Part shown: positions 1-5,605 of the stretch, piece by piece
How the letters are laid out: each line of letters begins with the position of its first letter
Numbering within the stretch: position 1 is the stretch's first letter
NCBI GenBank assembly: GCA_947629065.1
Contig: CANRCH010000112.1
Location: 1 to 5,605, forward strand
Length of the DNA: 5,605 nucleotides
From: an uncultured Aliarcobacter sp.
GTDB taxonomy: Bacteria > Campylobacterota > Campylobacteria > Campylobacterales > Arcobacteraceae
Reading direction: 5' to 3'
The notes under the pieces: generated by a model
Database searches by the model: none
The model's input: only the letters and a program-made list of their open reading frames with translations
What the model was told of the DNA's origin: nothing
Translations under genes and position numbers: made by a program

Positions 1-32
1 TCTATTGCAGCTTCTATTAAATCAGATTCATT
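1..32 (-). pseudogene. Out-of-frame continuation of the RND permease (start of TM11 region, runs off left edge)
   Basis: On the minus strand, the frame shifted relative to the 962-residue permease reads N-E-S-D-L-I-E-A-A-I from position 32 down to 3 and stays open to the edge. This fits the segment after TM10 in AcrB (K-E-G-K-G-L-I-E-A-T-L). The junction is the run of six A (31-36, T on the plus strand) directly before the TGA at 28-30. Removing one A or adding two would join the frames; adding two gives the same spacing to the LIEA motif as AcrB. The other two frames close at once: TGA at 28-30 and 22-24 in one, TAA at 17-19 in the other. The fragment is therefore the displaced end of the same gene, not a new one. 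Confidence 0.85.
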
Positions 33-2916
33 TTTTATACGCACTATTTATAAACTCTACAATTAATATGGCATTTTTACTAGCCAATCCCATAACAGCT
101 AAAATAGCAATTTGAAAATATACATCATTGCTTAAATCTCGCAAATATATAGCTAAACTAGCTCCAAAAACTCCAAGTGGTACAACTAATAGTACAGATA
201 TTGGAATACTCCAGCTCTCATAAAGTGCAGCTAAACATAAAAATACAACTAAAAGTGAAATAGAGTATAAAAGAAGTGTTTGATTACTTGCAAGTTTCTC
301 TTCATAAGATGCACCACTATATGCATGCATTGTACCATCGTGGTGTTTTGTTGCTATTTTATCCATCTCATTAAGTGCAAGTCCAGAACTTACATTTTGT
401 GCTGAACTTCCTTGAATTTCATAAGATATAAAACCATTGTATCTTGTAAGCTCTTCAGGTCCATACTCCCAAGAAAAATTACTAAACTCACTAAATGAAG
501 TCATAGAACCACTACTATTTCTTACTTTCCATTTGTATAAATCTTCAGGGCTTGAACGAAATGGTGCATCTGCTTGAATATAAACTCTTTTTACTCTTGA
601 TTTATCTATAAAATCATTTACATAAGTTCCACCCCAAGCAGCACTTAAAGTATTATCAACATCTTTTAAACTAATACCTAAGCTCATAGCCTTTTCTACA
701 TCATAAGAGATTTTTAATTGTGGTGACTCTTCAGCACCATCAGAACGAACAGAAGAGATAAGCTCATTAGATCTAGCTTCATTTAAAATTGAATCTTTTA
801 CGCTTGATAGTTGCTCTCTTGTTATATCACTACTTGCAAGAAGTTGTAACTCAAATCCATCACTACTTCCAAGTCCTTGAATAACACTAGGATTTATTAA
901 AAATACTCTTGCATCTCTTACAAAATATTTACTATTTGGATCATTGAACCCTTTAGAAGCTCTTTTTGAAATCATATCTACATGGTGGTTTTTATCTTTT
1001 CTTAAATCCCAATTTTTTAAAGATACAAAAGCAGTTCCAACATGCTGACCACTACTTCTAGAACTAAATCCAGAAATAGTGAAAATAGTGTTTAAAACCT
1101 CTTTCTCTTCATTTAAAAAATAATCTCTTATAATATTTGCAACATCAACAGTTCTAGATGTAACAGCACCAACAGGCAATGTATATTGAACCATTAAGCT
1201 TCCTTGATCCTCTTTTGGTAAAAAGCTAGTAGGAAGTTTATATAAAAGATAAGAAGATAATATAATTAAAATTAAAAACAGAGTAAAAACAGTTTTTGGA
1301 ATAAAAATTATTTTTGCTAATATTTTTTGATAAAAATTTGAAAAAGAGTTAAAACCATTTTCAAACCAATCTAATAAACCTTTTTTATTATCTTTCTCAT
1401 CTTTGTTCGCGTTATGTTTTTTTAATATAGTTGAACATAGTGCTGGAGTTAAAGTAATTGCAACAATTAGTGAAAGAAGCATTGCTGAAATTATTGTTAT
1501 TGAAAATTGTCTATAAATAACTCCTGTACTTCCAGAAAAAAATGCCATAGGTAAAAATACAACAGATAAAACAGTTGTAATTCCTATTAATGCACTTGTA
1601 ACTTCATTCATAGATAAAATTGTTGCCTCTTTTGCATCAAGATTTTTTTCACGCATATTTCTTTCAACATTTTCAACTACAACAATAGCATCATCAACCA
1701 AAAGCCCAATAGCAAGAACCAAAGCAAACATAGTTAAAGTATTTATTGTAAAGCCAAAGATATTTAATATTGCAAAAGTTCCTAAAATTACAACAGGAAC
1801 AGCAAGGGCTGGAATTAGTGTAGCTCTAAAGCTTTTTAAGAATAAAAACATAACTAAAACAACTAAAACAACTGCCTCAATCAAAGTTTTTACAACTTCA
1901 TTTATTGAAGCTTCAATAAACTCTGTTGAGTCTCTTGGGTATGCTATTTCATAACCTTGTGGTAAAATTGATTTTGCTTGATTTAAAAACTCTTTTACTG
2001 CATTTGCAGTTTTAACAGCATTTGCACCACTTGCAAGTTGAATAGAAATTCCAGAAGATGGAAAACCATTTAAAGCTGTAACATTAGTATAGTTTTGTGC
2101 TCCAATTTCAACTCTTGCAATATCTTTTATCTTTACTATTTTTCCATTTGAGTCTGCTTTTAAAACAATATTTTCAAACTCATCAACACTTTCAAATTTA
2201 CTTCTAGCTTTTACTGTAACTGAAAGTTGTTGAACATCAAGTGTTGGCATACTTCCAAGTCTTCCAGCACTTGCTTGTGAGTTTTGAATATTTATTGCAT
2301 TTTGCACATCACTTGGCATTAGATTGTATTTTTCAAGTTTTATTGGATCTAGCCAAATTCTCATAGCATATTGACCACCAAAAACCGTAACTTCTCCAAC
2401 ACCATCTATTCTTGAAATACTATCTTGAAGATTACTTACTAAAAAGTCACTAATATCAGTTTTATCAGCCGTTCCTTTTGAGTCATAAACACTAGCCATC
2501 ATTAAAAAATCGGTTTGTGATTTAAAAACTCTAACACCTTGTCTTTGTACATCTTCAGGAAGTCTTGAAAGTATTTGTTCAACTTTATTTTGTACTTGAA
2601 CTTGTGCAATATCTGCATTTGTTCCTTGTTTAAATGTAACTTTAATTCTTGAACTTCCAGATGAGTTTGAACTTGAAGAGAAATACATCATCCCATCAAG
2701 TCCTGTTAGTTGTTGTTCTATTATTTGAGTTACACTATTTTCAACAGTTTGTGCTGAAGCACCTGTGTAAGTTGAAGATATATTTATTTGTGGTGGAGTA
2801 ATATCTGGATATTGTTCAACAGGTAAAACATATAAAGATACAATTCCAGCAATTGTTATAATTAAAGATATAACCCAAGCAAAAATAGGACGAAATATAA
2901 AAAAGTTTGCTATCAT
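28..2916 (-). CDS. RND multidrug efflux permease (AcrB/HAE1 family), C-terminus cut off by a frameshift
   Basis: This is the inner-membrane proton/drug antiporter subunit of a tripartite efflux pump. It takes substrates from the periplasm and outer leaflet and passes them to an outer-membrane channel. The start (M-I-A-N-F-F-I-F-R-P-I-F-A-W-V) matches the AcrB N-terminus and TM1. Residues 30-335 are the first porter/docking loop. TM2-TM6 follow at about 340-495, with the paired TM4 aspartates D408/D409 in GLLVDDAIVVVENVER. A cytoplasmic loop spans about 500-530, TM7 about 540-560, the second periplasmic loop 565-875, and TM8-TM10 about 880-957. K947 (ASKNA) corresponds to AcrB K940. Phenylalanines matching AcrB F136, F178, F610, F615 and F628 are present (F137, F179, F612, F617, F630), but the F617 position is Ser619. 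The frame gives 962 residues against about 1030-1050 in the family, and stops right after TM10. TM11 and TM12 are therefore lost, with the positions matching AcrB R971 and T978. The next frame carries the missing sequence. Family assignment is very secure; functional state is not. Confidence 0.96.
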   Translation of the reverse strand: MIANFFIFRPIFAWVISLIITIAGIVSLYVLPVEQYPDITPPQINISSTYTGASAQTVENSVTQIIEQQLTGLDGMMYFSSSSNSSGSSRIKVTFKQGTNADIAQVQVQNKVEQILSRLPEDVQRQGVRVFKSQTDFLMMASVYDSKGTADKTDISDFLVSNLQDSISRIDGVGEVTVFGGQYAMRIWLDPIKLEKYNLMPSDVQNAINIQNSQASAGRLGSMPTLDVQQLSVTVKARSKFESVDEFENIVLKADSNGKIVKIKDIARVEIGAQNYTNVTALNGFPSSGISIQLASGANAVKTANAVKEFLNQAKSILPQGYEIAYPRDSTEFIEASINEVVKTLIEAVVLVVLVMFLFLKSFRATLIPALAVPVVILGTFAILNIFGFTINTLTMFALVLAIGLLVDDAIVVVENVERNMREKNLDAKEATILSMNEVTSALIGITTVLSVVFLPMAFFSGSTGVIYRQFSITIISAMLLSLIVAITLTPALCSTILKKHNANKDEKDNKKGLLDWFENGFNSFSNFYQKILAKIIFIPKTVFTLFLILIILSSYLLYKLPTSFLPKEDQGSLMVQYTLPVGAVTSRTVDVANIIRDYFLNEEKEVLNTIFTISGFSSRSSGQHVGTAFVSLKNWDLRKDKNHHVDMISKRASKGFNDPNSKYFVRDARVFLINPSVIQGLGSSDGFELQLLASSDITREQLSSVKDSILNEARSNELISSVRSDGAEESPQLKISYDVEKAMSLGISLKDVDNTLSAAWGGTYVNDFIDKSRVKRVYIQADAPFRSSPEDLYKWKVRNSSGSMTSFSEFSNFSWEYGPEELTRYNGFISYEIQGSSAQNVSSGLALNEMDKIATKHHDGTMHAYSGASYEEKLASNQTLLLYSISLLVVFLCLAALYESWSIPISVLLVVPLGVFGASLAIYLRDLSNDVYFQIAILAVMGLASKNAILIVEFINSAYKK

Positions 2917-2928
2917 TTTTTAATCTTC
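2914..2928 (-). promoter_or_regulatory. Translational coupling site: permease ribosome binding site inside the adaptor's last codons
   Basis: The adaptor's TAA (2920-2922) is followed by AAA and then the permease ATG (2914-2916). The purine-rich GAAGA at 2924-2928 lies within the adaptor's final Glu-Asp codons, 7 bases before the ATG, and is the only Shine-Dalgarno-like sequence near this start. The arrangement implies that ribosomes finishing the adaptor start the permease, keeping the two subunits in proportion. Coupling is inferred from spacing. Confidence 0.6.
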
Positions 2929-4041
2929 ATACTTAGAGTTTAAATCTTTTTTAATAATATTGCTTCTAGGATTTATTTTATTTAGGCCCTCAATTATTAT
3001 TAAGTCATCTTTACTAATTCCAGAACTAATTAACCACTTATTATTTAAAGCTTTTTCTATAGTTACAATTTTTGTTTGTGTTTTATTTTCATCTATTATT
3101 GTAGCAATTGGATTTCCTTTTTGATCTCTTAAAATAGCTTGTTGAGGTATTAAAAATCCATCTATTTGTTTGTTACTTTTGATAACTGCTTTTATAAACA
3201 TTCCAGAGATTAAAGAGTTATTTATATTTTCAAACTCTGTTCTAATAGTTACAGTTCCACTATTTTCATCTATATTTAGTTCACTACTTAAAAGTTTTCC
3301 ACTCTTTTCATATATTGAATCATTTTCAAATTTCAGTAAAATCTCGTTTGATTTATCATTTAAATCTATTAAAGATTTTAAGTTAGAAAGCTCTTGATAT
3401 GATTGATTTAAATCTACATAAACAAAATTTGTATCTCTAATAACAGCTAGTTCTTCACTTTGATTTGCATTTACCAAAGCACCTTTTGTAACATTTGAAA
3501 TCCCAATATATCCGCTTATTGGGGCTTTTATTTCGCATCTATTTAAATCTATTCTTGCATTTTCAAGTTCTGCTTTTTTCTCTTCAACACTAGCTTTTGC
3601 TTTTAGATAATCTGCATTTATATCATCATACTCTTGTTTTGAAAGCCCATCAAATTTTACTAACTCTTTTGCTCTATTTAGCTTACTATTTGCACTATTT
3701 AAAACAGCATTCGCACTTTGAAGTAGAGCATTTGCTTGATTATATTTTGCTTTATATGTTGAGTTATCAATTTTATATAAAACAGCATCTTTTTTTACAA
3801 AAGTTCCTTCAACAAAGAGTTGTTCCTCTATTATTCCATTTATTTGTGGTCTAATTTGTGCAATATTTTTTGCTTTTACTCTACCTTGAAGTTCTACTTC
3901 AATATTGATTTTTTGCTCTTTTGCATTTATAAAGCCAACTTCAACATCTTGAGTTATTTGTGGGGTTTGATTGTTTTCACAAGCAATAAAAGTGCTAGAA
4001 AGTAGCACTAAAATAAGTGTTAATCTAATATTTTTAAACAT
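2920..4041 (-). CDS. RND efflux periplasmic adaptor lipoprotein (AcrA/membrane fusion protein family)
   Basis: This periplasmic adaptor links the RND permease to an outer-membrane channel of the TolC type. Residues 1-20 form a signal peptide (basic MFKNIR, then a hydrophobic stretch) ending in F-I-A-C. Cys21 is the likely lipidated residue, although Phe at -3 is not a classic lipobox. The domain order is that of AcrA. The first lipoyl half is at about 60-92 (RPQINGIIEEQLFVEGTFV). A Gln/Asn/Ala/Lys-rich alpha-helical hairpin spans about 95-168, with SKQEYDD near its turn as in AcrA. The second lipoyl half is at about 170-200 (APISGYIGISNVTKGALV). The beta-barrel is about 205-290, including SGMFIKAVI, and the membrane-proximal domain about 293-373 (LIPQQAILRDQKG, KWLISSGI, EGLNKINP). 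At 373 residues it is of normal length for the family and intact. It is the first gene of the operon, and its stop lies 3 bases before the permease start. The ATG is supported by the signal peptide and by an AGG at 4048-4050. Confidence 0.96.
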   Translation of the reverse strand: MFKNIRLTLILVLLSSTFIACENNQTPQITQDVEVGFINAKEQKINIEVELQGRVKAKNIAQIRPQINGIIEEQLFVEGTFVKKDAVLYKIDNSTYKAKYNQANALLQSANAVLNSANSKLNRAKELVKFDGLSKQEYDDINADYLKAKASVEEKKAELENARIDLNRCEIKAPISGYIGISNVTKGALVNANQSEELAVIRDTNFVYVDLNQSYQELSNLKSLIDLNDKSNEILLKFENDSIYEKSGKLLSSELNIDENSGTVTIRTEFENINNSLISGMFIKAVIKSNKQIDGFLIPQQAILRDQKGNPIATIIDENKTQTKIVTIEKALNNKWLISSGISKDDLIIIEGLNKINPRSNIIKKDLNSKYED

Positions 4042-4047
4042 AATTTA

Positions 4048-4050
4048 CCT
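4048..4050 (-). promoter_or_regulatory. Ribosome binding site of the adaptor gene
   Basis: On the minus strand, AGG within TTTAGGTAA lies 6 bases before the adaptor ATG (4039-4041). The match to Shine-Dalgarno is short but well spaced, and it supports this start. Confidence 0.55.
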
Positions 4051-4084
4051 AAAAAGAAATTTAAAGAATTTTAATATACCAACC

Positions 4085-4115
4085 TTAATACACTATTAAT
4101 ACTCAAACTTAATAT
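4085..4115. repeat. Three TTAATA repeats in the efflux operon promoter region
   Basis: TTAATA occurs at 4085-4090, 4096-4101 and 4109-4114 on the plus strand. The first two copies extend to TTAATAC. Spacings are 11 and 13 bases, about one helical turn. The middle copy is the proposed -10 of the efflux promoter and lies inside the 8-base palindrome TATTAATA (4094-4101). The repeats could be operator half-sites for a repressor encoded elsewhere, or simple AT-rich coincidence. Confidence 0.3.
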
Positions 4116-4124
4116 TTCATTCAA
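4096..4124 (-). promoter_or_regulatory. Candidate sigma-70 promoter of the efflux operon
   Basis: On the minus strand, TTGAAT (4119-4124) and TATTAA (4096-4101) are separated by 17 bases, a normal -35/-10 layout. Transcription would start near 4089 and give a leader of roughly 48 bases before the adaptor ATG. An alternative -10 is TATATT at 4073-4078, which has no good -35. In such AT-rich DNA, matches of this kind arise easily by chance, so this is only the best candidate in the 131-bp gap. Confidence 0.35.
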
Positions 4125-4147
4125 GAAAAATTGTAGTTAAAAATAGA

Positions 4148-4156
4148 TATTATAAA
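4148..4156 (+). promoter_or_regulatory. Candidate -10 element for the 116-residue protein gene
   Basis: Overlapping TATTAT (4148-4153) and TATAAA (4151-4156) lie 16-19 bases before the ATG at 4173. No convincing -35 stands at normal spacing; TTGTAG at 4131-4136 is too close. Campylobacterota promoters often lack a clear -35, so the element is plausible but weak. The resulting leader would be very short. Confidence 0.3.
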
Positions 4157-4162
4157 AGAAAA

Positions 4163-4167
4163 AAGGA
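4163..4167 (+). promoter_or_regulatory. Ribosome binding site of the 116-residue protein gene
   Basis: AAGGA lies 5 bases before the ATG at 4173. It is the clearest Shine-Dalgarno sequence in the window and fixes this start. The frame is open upstream to a TAG at 4134-4136, but it contains no ATG, GTG or TTG start. Confidence 0.7.
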
Positions 4168-4172
4168 AATTT

Positions 4173-4523
4173 ATGAGTAAAAGTAGTGAATTAATTCAAA
4201 GTGAACACAACTGTAATGTGGCATTTTATGTACAATTAAAAGAGTACAACGACAAAGCAAGAGAAGAGATTGAAAAAAGATTAAATGAAGTTTTTTTCTT
4301 TTCAAGAGGTGTTGATTGGAAATTTGATAGTTTTGGAATAGAAAAAGCAGGGGAGAGAAAAACTGATATTTTATGTTACTTTATTTTTAGAAATGCAGAA
4401 GTTGAAAAACTTAAAAAGCTTTTTATTCAAGAGTTTAAAGATTATGATAATGCAGTAAAAATTTCTTGTTCTGTTGCAAAATATCAAAAAATATGCGAAG
4501 AGTTTTTTGAATTAGATATTTAA
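4173..4523 (+). CDS. Conserved-looking hypothetical protein, 116 residues
   Basis: I do not recognise this family and assign no function. The protein is small and soluble, with no signal peptide or membrane segment. It is rich in Lys, Glu and Phe and has four Cys (14, 68, 99, 108) not arranged as a metal-binding pair. By eye, the pattern reads strand (NVAFYVQLK, about 15-23), helix (24-44, EYNDKAREEIEKRLNEV), strands (about 48-73, WKFDSFGIEK then DILCYFIFR), helix (74-91), strand (94-103, AVKISCSVAK) and a short final helix. That beta-alpha-beta-beta-alpha-beta order is compatible with a ferredoxin-like or ACT-like fold, but this is a guess from the pattern. A strong AAGGA site, an ATG start and codon use like its neighbours argue that it is a real gene. 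It is divergent from the efflux operon and lies 60 bp before a sensor kinase on the same strand, with which it may be co-transcribed. Confidence 0.85.
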   Translation: MSKSSELIQSEHNCNVAFYVQLKEYNDKAREEIEKRLNEVFFFSRGVDWKFDSFGIEKAGERKTDILCYFIFRNAEVEKLKKLFIQEFKDYDNAVKISCSVAKYQKICEEFFELDI

Positions 4524-4525
4524 TT

Positions 4526-4553
4526 TTGAAATAACAATATTTTTAGCTAAAAT
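4526..4553 (+). promoter_or_regulatory. Candidate sigma-70 promoter of the histidine kinase gene
   Basis: TTGAAA (4526-4531) and TAAAAT (4548-4553) are 16 bases apart in the 60-bp gap between the small gene and the kinase. Transcription would begin near 4560, about 24 bases before the ATG, leaving room for the AGAGAGA site. This is the best promoter match in the plus-strand half. If real, the kinase can be expressed independently of the gene before it. Confidence 0.4.
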
Positions 4554-4573
4554 AAAATTATTTTAATTATAAA

Positions 4574-4580
4574 AGAGAGA
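4574..4580 (+). promoter_or_regulatory. Ribosome binding site of the histidine kinase gene
   Basis: The purine run AGAGAGA ends 3 bases before the ATG at 4584. The match to Shine-Dalgarno is weak. An in-frame TAA (4581-4583) directly before the ATG means translation cannot start further upstream, so the start is well fixed even with this weak site. Confidence 0.5.
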
Positions 4581-4583
4581 TAA

Positions 4584-5605
4584 ATGGGGTATCAAGATAA
4601 GCTAGAAACTATTCAGAAATTAGCAAAAATAGGATTGTGGGAACTCGATTTAGTAAGCAATAAGCTAACTTGGTCAAATGAAATTTATAATATTTTTGAA
4701 TTAGATAAAGATGAGTTTGAACCAAGTTATGAAAAATTTTTAGAAGTTATTTTTGAAGATGATAGAGAACTTGTAAATAGTTCATATTTGAAATCACTAG
4801 AAGATAAAAAAGATTATTCTATTATTCATAGATTAAAAATGCAAGATGGAAGAATTAAGTATGTTGAAGAGCAGTGTGAAACTATTTTTGATAAAGATGG
4901 AAAGCCTCTTGTCTCACATGGAACAGTTCAAGATGTAACTGAAATAACTATTGCAAATAAGAAACTTTTTGAAGAGGCAAAAGAGCTTGAAGCTATTTTT
5001 AATAATACAATTGATGGTTTAGCCATTATGGATAAAGAGACAAACTTTATTAAAGTAAATAAAACATATTGCGAACTAACAGGATATAGCGAAGAAGAGC
5101 TTTTACAAACATCTTGCCTTGCACTAACAGCACCTGAGGATCTTGAAAAAACATTAATAGCTAATCAAGCGTTTTTAGAAGGAAATGATGAAAAAGCCAC
5201 TTTAGAAAAAACTTGTTTAGGAAAAGATAGAAGAATTGAAGCAAGATTGTATGCTTCGTGGTTACCAAATAAAGAGCATATGCTAATAAATATGAAAGAT
5301 TTATCAAAAGATAATCTTCTACAAGAACAAGCAAAACTTTTTTCAATGAAAGAGATGATTGAAAATATAGCACACCAATGGCGACAACCTTTAAGTACAA
5401 TATCTTCAATTGCAAGTGGAATAAATCTTTTGGATAGATATAATAAACTTGAATCCCATAATTTCCAAAAAGATATGAATTTGATTTTAGATCAAGTTAA
5501 TATTTTATCAAACACAATAGATGATTTAAGTAATTTTATTGTGACAAATGGTAGTTTAGAAAGGGCTAGTCTTGTAAAAATAGTAGAACAAAGTCTTAAT
5601 ATATT
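4584..5605 (+). CDS. Soluble PAS-PAS sensor histidine kinase, partial (runs off the right edge)
   Basis: This is the sensor of a two-component system. It autophosphorylates on a histidine and passes the phosphate to a response regulator that is not in this window. The 340 residues present show a first PAS domain (about 12-122: IGLWELDLVSNKLTWSNEIY, later QDGRIKYVEE, ending GTVQDVTEI, a typical PAS_3/PAC ending). A short helical linker (123-136) follows. The second PAS domain (about 137-241) contains NTIDGLAIMDKETNFIKVNK and LTGYSEEEL. A dimerisation/phosphoacceptor helix pair then begins near 250. The acceptor is His264 in IAHQWRQPLS, a HisKA variant with Gln-Trp-Arg-Gln after the His that is common in Campylobacterota. 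The catalytic ATPase domain (N, G1, G2 boxes) lies beyond the edge. No membrane segment or signal peptide is seen, so it should sense a cytoplasmic signal. The PAS ligand cannot be told from sequence, and no heme or flavin motif (such as the LOV NCRFLQ) is present. Confidence 0.92.
   Translation, partial: MGYQDKLETIQKLAKIGLWELDLVSNKLTWSNEIYNIFELDKDEFEPSYEKFLEVIFEDDRELVNSSYLKSLEDKKDYSIIHRLKMQDGRIKYVEEQCETIFDKDGKPLVSHGTVQDVTEITIANKKLFEEAKELEAIFNNTIDGLAIMDKETNFIKVNKTYCELTGYSEEELLQTSCLALTAPEDLEKTLIANQAFLEGNDEKATLEKTCLGKDRRIEARLYASWLPNKEHMLINMKDLSKDNLLQEQAKLFSMKEMIENIAHQWRQPLSTISSIASGINLLDRYNKLESHNFQKDMNLILDQVNILSNTIDDLSNFIVTNGSLERASLVKIVEQSLNI

Noticed and set aside
17..31. ATG at 29-31 (minus strand) overlapping the permease TGA, a possible reinitiation site that would make the C-terminal part as a separate protein.
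   Set aside because: That frame reads only Met-Asn-Leu-Ile and then hits TAA at 17-19. It is not the frame that continues the RND sequence, so reinitiation there cannot supply TM11-TM12.
1381..1440. Lys/Asn/Asp-rich stretch in the middle of the permease (HNANKDEKDNKK, about residues 501-512), considered as a possible insertion.
   Set aside because: It matches the variable cytoplasmic loop between TM6 and TM7 of AcrB, which is similarly charged and of similar length. Reading frame and flanking family motifs are intact.
3170..4005. Several plus-strand open frames (3170-3397, 3597-3854, 3820-4005) opposite the adaptor gene.
   Set aside because: They lie wholly antisense to a clear AcrA-family gene, encode low-complexity Leu/Phe/Tyr/Ser-rich peptides typical of the reverse of AT-rich coding DNA, and have no family resemblance.
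4548..4565. Inverted repeat TAAAATAA / TTATTTTA in the gap before the kinase, a possible terminator hairpin.
   Set aside because: The stem is A/T only with a 2-base loop and no U-tract of its own. It would be very weak, and the same bases form a better promoter -10 candidate.
5161..5415. Minus-strand open frame of 84 residues opposite the kinase gene.
   Set aside because: It is antisense to the second PAS and phosphoacceptor region of a clear kinase, and is a Leu-rich shadow translation with no recognisable start context.

Overview
The window is strongly AT-rich and densely coded. The protein sequences point to Campylobacterota, most likely the Arcobacter group. Two things suggest this: a PAS histidine kinase with the phosphoacceptor motif IAHQWRQPL, which is very common in that group, and a low-GC tripartite efflux operon. 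The genus is inferred from gene style and was not tested against a database.

Layout. The left two thirds (about 1-4041) lie on the minus strand and hold two genes of an RND multidrug efflux operon, transcribed right to left. First comes an AcrA-type periplasmic adaptor lipoprotein (2920-4041). Three bases after its stop is an AcrB-type inner-membrane permease (28-2916). The outer-membrane channel that would complete the pump is not in the window and may lie beyond the left edge. A 131-bp divergent intergenic region (4042-4172) separates this operon from two plus-strand genes: a 116-residue protein of unknown function (4173-4523) and a soluble sensor histidine kinase with two PAS domains (from 4584), which runs off the right edge. 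No TetR, MarR or LysR-type efflux regulator is encoded in the window.

The most notable point is at the extreme left. The permease frame ends at a TGA just after TM10, right behind a run of six A (minus strand). Directly past the run, a shifted frame continues the expected RND sequence (N-E-S-D-L-I-E-A-A-I). So the gene as sequenced carries a frameshift that removes TM11 and TM12, including conserved proton-relay positions. This is a true inactivating or phase-variable mutation, a recoding site, or a homopolymer sequencing error.

How the genes relate. The adaptor and permease form one translationally coupled unit for proton-driven export. The small protein and the kinase may be co-transcribed, since only 60 bp separate them, but a reasonable promoter candidate sits in that gap. 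Nothing in the sequence ties the kinase to control of the pump. I found no mobile element, CRISPR array, RNA gene or clearly new system here.
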